From: Lindgomyces ingoldianus
Taxonomy: Eukaryota > Ascomycota > Dothideomycetes > Pleosporales > Lindgomycetaceae
Direction: 5' to 3'
Assembly: GCF_010093535.1 (NCBI RefSeq)
Contig: NW_022985199.1
Location: forward strand, 62,001-126,000
DNA length: 64,000 nt
In this document: positions 56,492-64,000 of the stretch, piece by piece
Position numbering within the stretch: the stretch's first letter is position 1
Layout: the number at the start of each line of letters is the position of its first letter
The notes under the pieces: model-generated
Told to the model about the DNA's origin: nothing
Seen by the model: the letters and a program-made list of their open reading frames with translations, nothing else
The model's database searches: none
Position numbers and translations under genes: made by a program

Positions 56492-59400
56492 GGTGGCAGG
56501 CTAGGTATGTAGACTTGCTGAGGGAGTGTGCTGTGATGGGTGGATGGTTGGGGTTGGAGTTGTAGTGTCGGAGCGAGTATGGGAGTGGGTTAAAGGAGAC
56601 ACGGAGGTGGGAGGGCAGCAGAGGGTTTATGTAGGCAGGAGTAGGCGGCAAGCGGAGGCTGTGAGTGAAGGCTCGGTGGTGAGTAATGACCCAAGTGGCC
56701 CGTGCGCCGCCTGGAAACAGGGCAGCGAACGTTCGAGCGCCTTCGGTGGTGCGGCAAGCCAGGCAGTCGCGCCCTCACACCATCACAGCCGCCTCCACCG
56801 GCACTTCACACAGAGAAGAATTTGTGCAGAACTTTCACTTGAATTGCTGTCTATCCTCAGTGTAAAACTGTCGCAGAGTTGCTGTGACGCTATGGCGATG
56901 CTGGGCTTAGATGGCATGAGCAGTCCCCCACCTCCGTTATCGCTCACCTCGCCATGTGACCTCCCTTATCGAATCAGGCAGCTGCGACTCTAGCCCAGGC
57001 TGGTTTACTAACCTCTACTGCAGCTGAGATATCGGTCCCGAGCCCTTCTATTAACTGCATTAGCGAGGCATACACAAGCCTGGAAGACCCCGTGGCCTGA
57101 GGCAAGAATCTAGATTGCGCGATATGCATGCCCGCGGATGAGTGAACGGCTTACTCAATCCCTCTTGCATGACAACGACATTTAGCAAGCTCTACGGAAG
57201 AGTTCTCTCTTCACATTGCATTTGTCTGTAATCAGAGAGGGCCGCTTTTGGACATCTGCAGCCTAACGCCACTTCAATGGCCACATTGAAGGGATCAGAC
57301 ACTATTGCGCTGTAAAGCAGGGTGGCTCACAGTCCTCCAAGCGGATTGTAGATCGCTGTCGCCTTGAGCATCTCCACGGTGAGGCCGATTGCCTTCGTAT
57401 CAGCGAGGAACGGAAGAACCTCATGCATCTCAACAAACGTCGTCCCGTCCTCCTTCAACTCCCCTCCAACACCTCATTGAACCGGTCACCCTTCCTAGTT
57501 AGCAGAAGCGGGAAATTCTCCATACACGCGCAGTACTTGGCCCCTGGAAGGCGGAGTTTTGATGCTCACAAACCCCGTCCATCACCCCCTTACACACATC
57601 AACCTGATACACACACACCTCCAACTCATAGTAGGGGGAGATTGAGGGGTGTAAGGAAGTCTGTCTTCCAAGATTGGGATGGAAGAGGGCTGTATAGAGT
57701 AGCTCGGGAGGTGATGCTCTAGCTAGACAATGGGGTCTAATACTACTTACTACGCAGGCACCGGCTCATTTACTGATGGTATTAGGGACAATAACGTGAT
57801 TTGGTATTGTGTTTCCAAGTAAGAGAACAGAACTTTCGTGGTGGTGAAAGCTCTTGGAAGCGGCAATTCGCTCCCTCGCCACACTTTCACTTACCGCTCA
57901 ATCAGCAAGTTTTATCGTAAAGTCTACCTCCAAAGTTGAATATATGTTAACCCGGACAAAACAGTCTGTGGTATACTCACTAACTACCAAAGTTTGATTG
58001 TTCATGTTTGTCAATCCGATCGCATCATGGCCAGGAGGAAAAAACAGATAGATGTGAAGAAGTTTACTTTATTTATTGCTACATTTGCCCCCATCGACTG
58101 TTGTAAATGGGGCATTTATATTGGTCTAATCCACAATTTGCATACACTAAACAATAGCTTAATTGAACAGGCTCACGGTCTAGATAGGTGGTTGGTGGAC
58201 CCCAAATCCCTCTATTCTATGCCTTGTTCATCCTCCGAAGTTTCGGATTTCTTCCCGGTGGCATTGACGCCAGTAGCCCCTCTCCCCAGTATTCTCCCAA
58301 GAAAGCCTCACATCCTCTAACTCCCAGCCAAGCTCACTCAGCTTCTGCGCATGGAAAATATTCATCGTTCATCCCAGCAAGGATGTTATTCGGCCTTGTC
58401 TTTACAAACGAGAGGGAACCGAGTTCCTCGGCCACAGATGCTTAATGCTCACTTGTGTAGGGCAGCATATCGAAGGCCTGGTTATTGACGATGAGCATCC
58501 AGCCCCGCTATCGACAAGGTATGGTGGCGTTCAACCGGTCAAATATGTTTTGCGCTGTATGATTGGAAGACGTCTTCTCACTCACTGCATTGTGGCGCTC
58601 ACCAGTAAACTTTGTGGTGACAATTAGACGAAGAGCCCTACTCGTAGTTTTTAGCCACCAATGAGGTGGGAGAGCTGAGAGCGGCTAGGAGTCAAGCAAA
58701 GAAAAGCTTGGGCTTCCTACTCTGACATGTCTGAACCATTTGAAGCATCTAGTCCTTCCGTGGCTCTGCATTATCTGGTTATATTGAATTGGTCTGTATA
58801 TCCACCTACAACAGTCACCCTCCCGTTGGGTTTTCAACATCTCCAGACTAGCTGTAATGGTGTTCGCGATACTGCCAGTCTGAGGATGTTAGATTATTCT
58901 GCATTTGAAATCATGATGGAGTGATTTATCGTTCGCGTTGAAAAAAATAATTTCCCCATTATCTAGTCCAATTTCCATAAAGTTGATTGCTGGGAGGCCT
59001 GCACACCTCAGTTTATCACGTTGACAAAGAGGCGGCTTCCATTCTAAATATATACCATTGTGGCAACCCTCAGAGAGTAGCTCAAAGTCAAGATGACGGT
59101 TTCGGAGTTCAGAGGACGCAGTGAGCCATTCCCCTTCTTTGAACAGCTTTGCCAATCGACAATGCAAGAAAGTTGGTGTAGGTCATTCGCACGGTGATGT
59201 TTGTAACCAAGTCACCTACAGATTTACTCTTTTAGGGCGCGGGAGACAAATCTTAGATGAAAGAAGCCGCCATGCGTCGAGCGATATTTCAAGACTTGGC
59301 CTAGGAGCGTAATCCAAGAGGGATCAGAGAGTTTGGAAGTGGGGTCGCAGGCTGTGTCTGTTACGCCAACTACCCTTGTGACCAGCTCATAGACCAGTAT

Positions 59401-59876
59401 TGATAGTTTTGGATCCATATAACCCTACATGCCGTGTGAAAATCTGGGAAACCATCTTCAGCATTTTGGAGGGTCTTCAATGTGCCATGAGGAAGCATCA
59501 ACCAGTTCAGTGTAAATGTGTGGCTTCCGACAAAGAAGTGTGATAAATTGAAGAATGGTTGGAATACAGAGTTGGTTTTTCATTCTTCATCTGATTTCTA
59601 ATTGACGGCCGAGGCAACCCCTTAGGAATGATATCAGAATGACGCTTACTCATCATGATCATTGTGCGGGTTTTGGTGGGCATCGCAGGCTTGGAGAGCC
59701 GGTCACTAGGGGTGAGTTTTTGGAATTAAAACTTATGTAGAGCTTATTCTCTCATTTTGGTGATGGTGAATTTGCAGGGGATATCGAAGTAAGACCAATT
59801 TCGTAGTCAAACGACCTCTTTTGGAGAAGGAAGAGGTCATTTGCCAACGTCACATTTCGCTCTGGCTTTATTATTC
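56492..59876. other. 3.4-kb region without a supported gene
   Basis: The first 200 bp are the presumed promoter of polyubiquitin; they are GT-rich. Frames beyond it (for example 57994-58320 and 58188-58445, plus strand) lack motifs and convincing starts. No repeat or mobile element is recognised. Confidence 0.4.
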
Positions 59877-60455
59877 TTACAGTGGAGATGGAAGTAGGAG
59901 GCTGTTTTCGTTTAGTCTCTTGATTGAGCTCAGGATTTGTAGAAACTTCTCCAATAGCCAAGGGCTGGGGGATAAAGGACTGCTATTGAAAATATTGTGG
60001 TTTGTTTCTGCTTTAACTGTTTCTAGGGTGACTCCTGCGGCTGGACATATCACTCTCGGCTTCCACAAACTTATCTGGTCTCGAGTTGCTTGATTGTGAG
60101 CCCATACAAGTCTCCTTAGCTTTTCAGACGGGTCGAACATTAGAGCTTCGCGCTGGGTAAGGGCTCTTATCGAACAGTATCGCTGGCTGTTGGGTTTGGT
60201 CACGGCCAGTACCGTTGTCGTGGGGAGCGTTGTGGGTAGAACCCAAGAGAGGAAAAAGAAGCCGTCAAAAATGAATTGCTTGACACCTGACCACCCAACC
60301 TGGAACCAAGGTCCAAGCCCCAAAGTCACAATACCAAAGACCGTAAAAGCTCACCCAACAGCTCCTGAGGTAACTGTATACATGGCGAGTTCTATGGTAG
60401 GTGAGAAGACGGCGAATTCGTGTATGATTGGGGAGTGCGGTACTGTTAAAGCCAT
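59877..60455 (-). pseudogene. Possible membrane-protein gene interrupted by one stop codon
   Basis: From an ATG at 60455 (MALTVPHSPIIHEFAVFSPT) to the stop at 59877 the same frame is open for 193 codons except for a single TGA at 60353-60351. The sequence around it, VTSGAVG-stop-AFTVFGIVTLGLGPWF, reads like a transmembrane helix, as does FIFDGFFFLSWVLPTTLPTT after it. A GGG-TGA context could come from one change in a Trp codon. Alternatively, a GTGAGC donor overlaps the stop, and an in-phase acceptor (CAACAG) lies about 170 nt on; that would remove the second helix. Upstream on the same strand, 60684-60480 is Ser/Pro-rich and might be a 5' exon. Family not recognised. Confidence 0.3.
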
Positions 60456-61864
60456 CTTCGTCTCGTTCAGGTGATGATAAATTGAAGAAGACTACACCGT
60501 TGAAACTGAGCGTGCCATTTTCTGAAATATGTGGTGAAGATGCTATGGATATGTGTTCGGGAGCTGGCGGAGAGGAGCTGGCTTGACTGGTGAGTGTATA
60601 GCTTGGGTCGTTGTCGTCATGGAGAAGGCACGACGGTGTAGCCTGGCTGGCCATGATACGAGCCTCGGTCTTTTTGGCCCACACCTTGAATCACTATAGT
60701 ATGAACTACTGGAGCTTGGAGAAGTCAATGATAATGGGCGGAGGCCATCAATGTTTTGGTGAACAGATATACTTTCATCTCGGAGTGTGACCAGACTACC
60801 TGATAAAATTGGGTCTAGCCCGCATGCACGATGCACTGCAAGTGAATGCGATCAAGCGTTTATCGCTAGAAGCTACCTAACCCACTGCCGATTCCCATTA
60901 TTCCGTAGCAGGAAGACATTCACCTGATGAGATCAGCTTGAATGCAGTAACCAAACTCCAAACGCCACCCGACATGAAATCGTTAGGTATTGTTTTTGGG
61001 TTGCATTACCACCACCACCTCAACGAGGGAAGATTGCAGAGGTGACTGCTAAGACTGTGAAAGTATTAGCATCGTGGAGTCAATTTGATTAACGGATGAA
61101 GGAAGCATACCGGATCCGCGCCGCAGCCAAAAGAAACGATCACGAATGATGTTGAAAACACTGACATACCCGTTTGACCAAACAGGGCGACCTCAGCGAA
61201 CGAGTTCAGTTGATCTTCGAGGAGGGTCGGCGGAAGCAAGTGGAAGCGGAGTCACCAGAGGTGTCCGGACGTAGGAATTTGTGCTCGGTTCCGAGCTTCC
61301 AAGGAAGAATTTTCGCGTACTTGTGTAGCCCACGTTTTGGGTTTCTGGTTCCTGTTGGAAAGATGGTGCTGGTGAGGGCATTTTGTCGGTGGCTGAGATG
61401 TCTGAGGAGTGATTTGCCTGGAGAAAAAGCTGGATGGTTGGTGATGTTAGTGTCTGTTGTGTGTGAGTAAAGTTATTTTGTGAGGAATTTGAAAGGAATG
61501 AGAACTTAGATAGGCTGCTGAAGAAAGGTACAAATATATATGCGATTTATTTTTGTGATACATCCGGGACTTCCTGATCAGGTTTGTCAGTCACCCGTCC
61601 GCTAAGTCCGCGGGTAAGCGTTTGGGCCACGCCTCGAACACCAATGAGTCACTTGGTGTAGAAATAGAAGAAGCACGAGAAAGAAAAAATCAAGAAATTA
61701 TTTGCCCATCCATATGGTGTGATGCTCGTGATCTATCGCGTCCTTCTATGACCCTCAGCCTTGCCGCATGACCGTTCCTTCCAAGGCCCCTCGCAAATAT
61801 GCAACACCAAGACAGGCTGTCGAAACTCCCCAATGCAGTATCCCATTATGGGTCTTGCCCCAAT
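60456..61864. other. Region without a supported gene
   Basis: Short frames only. It lies between the doubtful interrupted gene and the 3' end of the carbonic anhydrase gene. Nothing specific is seen. Confidence 0.4.
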
Positions 61865-62740
61865 CTAACTCGGACTCCAAAGCCCAACGTTAGCCCTCCT
61901 CCCTCCAGATTCTTCCAACAGCCTTAACTGCCCGTTGGTAATGTCGAAGATCATGCCGTGGAGAGTCAGGCCGCGATCATTGATGGCCTTCGTGACAGCC
62001 GGGTGCTGCTTCAGCACGTCCAGCGATTGAATGACATTGAGCTCCGCGATCCGCACGGCCCGCGCATCGTCATCGGGCAGATTGTCCAGCTCGGCCTTAT
62101 GTTTTCTCCGAAGTTCGCGCATCGGGTGCAGCCAGGTGTTGAGCGTCTCACCCAGGTCGTGGTCATTCAGCGAGTGCTGTGCGCCGCCACACCTAGTGTG
62201 GCCGCAGACAATGACCTTCTTCACGCCCAGAGCGCCTACCGCATACTGGACCACCGCGGCCGTGTTGTTGTCGTGGGCATGGACGCAGTTCGCGATGTTG
62301 CGGTGCACGAAGATGTCGCCCGGCTTGCAATTGCAGATAGTTGTCTCGGGAACCCGGCTGTCGGCGCACCCAATCCACAGGATTTCGGGCCATTGGCCTT
62401 TGCTCAGATCTGCGAAGGCATTCGGATCTTGCTCGGTCGTCTTCTGGGCGTAAACTCGGTTTCCGGCGACGATGCGCTCAATGGCGTCTAGAAATCAGGT
62501 GAGAAGACTCGTTAGCAGCGGGTTCATCCCTGACTGAGAGCTTGGCTGGGGCATTTACGCTGCGCACTAGATGCTTTTGCGGCCCGGATTGGACTATAAC
62601 TACTTCTCAACGGCCTTTTCAGCGACGTGATGATTTTGACCACCGCCTGAAGTCGACTACGCATGGTATCGACATAGTCTGGGACGCAGAGATAGAGGTA
62701 GGCGGTGTGCGATGAACTTACCAGCTGCGGAGGATGCCAT
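61865..62740 (-). CDS. Beta-class carbonic anhydrase
   Basis: Exons 62740-62722 and 62487-61865 join (phase 1, 234-nt intron) to 213 aa starting MASSAADAIERIVAGNRVYA. It interconverts carbon dioxide and bicarbonate, supplying bicarbonate for biosynthesis and CO2 sensing. Zinc ligands are Cys47 in WIGCADSRVPE, His103 and Cys106 in VIVCGHTRCGG; the Asp49-Arg51 dyad is intact. VHRNIANCVHAHDNNTAAVV and LHGMIFDITNGQLRLL complete the family pattern. Between the dyad and GDIFVHRN the sequence reads TTICNCKPG, where relatives usually have a leucine-rich ILGL stretch, giving two additional cysteines near the active site. No mitochondrial presequence is evident, so a cytosolic site is likely. Exon 1 is short, but phase and the early helix fit. 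Confidence 0.9.
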
Positions 62741-64000
62741 TTTAGACGACCCGGTTGGTCTATGCTTTCAAGTTGCACCCGTGGACTGGTCTCGCGATGT
62801 GTGTTCTTGCTTTTCCTTGCTCTCGTACAGCGTCAACAGCGTCACAAGAGTCGGTGTATTGAGGGGAGGATCGAAGCTCGCTGGCGGGATGCTACTTACA
62901 GCTTGGGGAAATGCCTCCCTTAACCGGCTGACAGGGTGTGGCTTCGCGAGGGCTGTCTTCTGGCTGCAGGGTGCGCAAAGACGGGATCACCAATACCAAA
63001 CCACTCCTGTTGCGAACCCATTTTCCTTTTATCTTCAGCATCAATGTCTGGCTGCGATATTGCACTTGGCTGAGGCACAGTGTCACGTCGTGCGTCTCAT
63101 TCCCTGCACCCTGGACCACAAAAGCAAGCAATCCATCGCAAAAAGCTCGTTCCACCGCGCGGTTTTAAACCGCTAGAAGCAACCTTAGAACGCTCGGTGA
63201 CCGTTAAGAAAGCCACTGGGGACCGAGGAGTGCTGTTCGGGAGAAAGGTGCTCATTTATTGCTGCAAACATTGCCGAGGACATGATGAGGCATACTACCA
63301 TCTCGGCAGCTGTCCGAACGATTTTTCAAAACTTCAGTCTACTCTGTCATAGTATCCTATTTCCTTCGATTACCCCTCATTGTGAGCTTTTTCTCGCTCG
63401 ACTTTGCGCGACTGCAGCGTTTGGAGCGCAGACGGCCAGTCCCGTCTATCGCGAATGGTTCTCAACTGCCCGTAGTCTACGGGTGCCTCCGACGCGTGGA
63501 CCTGTCACTCCGCTCCGACAGGGGCAGACAAAGACCTCAAGATAGATGCTGACCAGGGCAACCCATATTCCGCCTTGGACAACAACCTATCTCCTTTGAA
63601 GTCGGCTTAAGGTTTCGAGGTTCTCGGCCTCGGACCGTATCGAGGTAATGTTTTCTGGGCGGTGAAGCTACTCGCTTCTCGATATCGTACGATGATCTGA
63701 CGAGCAGAATGCGGAGAAACCACCGAGTGTAATACCATCTCCAGCGACTGAAGCTACTCTAAAAGGTGTTAGTAGGTCGAAAAAGGCTCCTCTAAGACAA
63801 TTATGTTACGTGGAATTCATATATTACATGGGCCCAGCACGGGAGATATTGGATATTTAGTGGCACGTGCTTCACATATCCAGATCCCAGTCTTGTTGAC
63901 AAAGCATATCGAGGACCCCGGCGAGCGCTAGTCTTCCAGACTTCGTACGTTCACTCCCCTAGATAACTGGACTAAGGGCGAACTTGATTTAGAAGGTAAA
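62741..64000. promoter_or_regulatory. Upstream region of the carbonic anhydrase gene to the window end
   Basis: No supported gene. Plus-strand frames at 62712-63176 and 63282-63545 have no motif. The promoter of the carbonic anhydrase must lie in the first part. Confidence 0.4.

Overview
The window looks like nuclear DNA of a filamentous ascomycete (Pezizomycotina). Most genes have short GT-AG introns (about 50-300 nt). The proteins include families typical of such fungi: a Dsc2-type rhomboid-like protein, a Pho80/PCL-type cyclin, a Zn2Cys6 regulator, a GH47 mannosidase, an S10 carboxypeptidase and a monocarboxylate-type MFS carrier. I see no rRNA, CRISPR, phage, insertion sequence or intact transposon, and no convincing tRNA gene. 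The class cannot be fixed from sequence alone; the loose gene spacing (about 18 confident genes in 64 kb) would fit Leotiomycetes or a similar group, but that is a guess.

Layout. 1-7 kb: a coiled-coil centrosomin-motif protein (+) and a Dsc2 homologue (+), then a weak unassigned reading frame. 7-19 kb: a SET-domain lysine methyltransferase (-) divergent from a large fungal protein of unknown function (+), which converges on a GH47 alpha-mannosidase (-); behind it lies an intronless multi-pass membrane protein (-). 20-28 kb: a PCL-type cyclin (-) followed by 6.2 kb without any gene I can support. 27.7-35.3 kb: a membrane-anchored serine carboxypeptidase (-), a membrane protein with two internal four-cysteine repeats (-) and a small dsRBD-like protein (-). 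38.5-45.5 kb, the densest part: a Dabb-domain protein (+), the farnesyltransferase beta subunit (-), a cupin (-), an MFS carrier (+) and a TM/coiled-coil protein (-). 48-64 kb: a Zn2Cys6 regulator (+), an aldo/keto reductase (-), polyubiquitin with five units (-), a doubtful interrupted frame and a beta-carbonic anhydrase (-).

These are mostly housekeeping genes that do not form an evident pathway. Loose functional links exist: Dsc2 and polyubiquitin belong to ubiquitin-dependent membrane quality control; GH47 and the carboxypeptidase are secretory-pathway enzymes; the cupin and the MFS carrier share a 703-bp divergent promoter and could be co-regulated. Exon borders were set by hand from splice consensus and reading phase. 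Nearly every model closes in frame; the exceptions are the 5' end of the gene near 33 kb and one intron of the aldo/keto reductase, which lacks an AG acceptor. I did not find a clear new multi-gene system. The best leads are the four-cysteine repeat protein, the dsRBD-like protein with a cysteine tail, the Zn2Cys6 protein with a stretched last loop, the duplicated intron position in polyubiquitin, and the damaged splice site.
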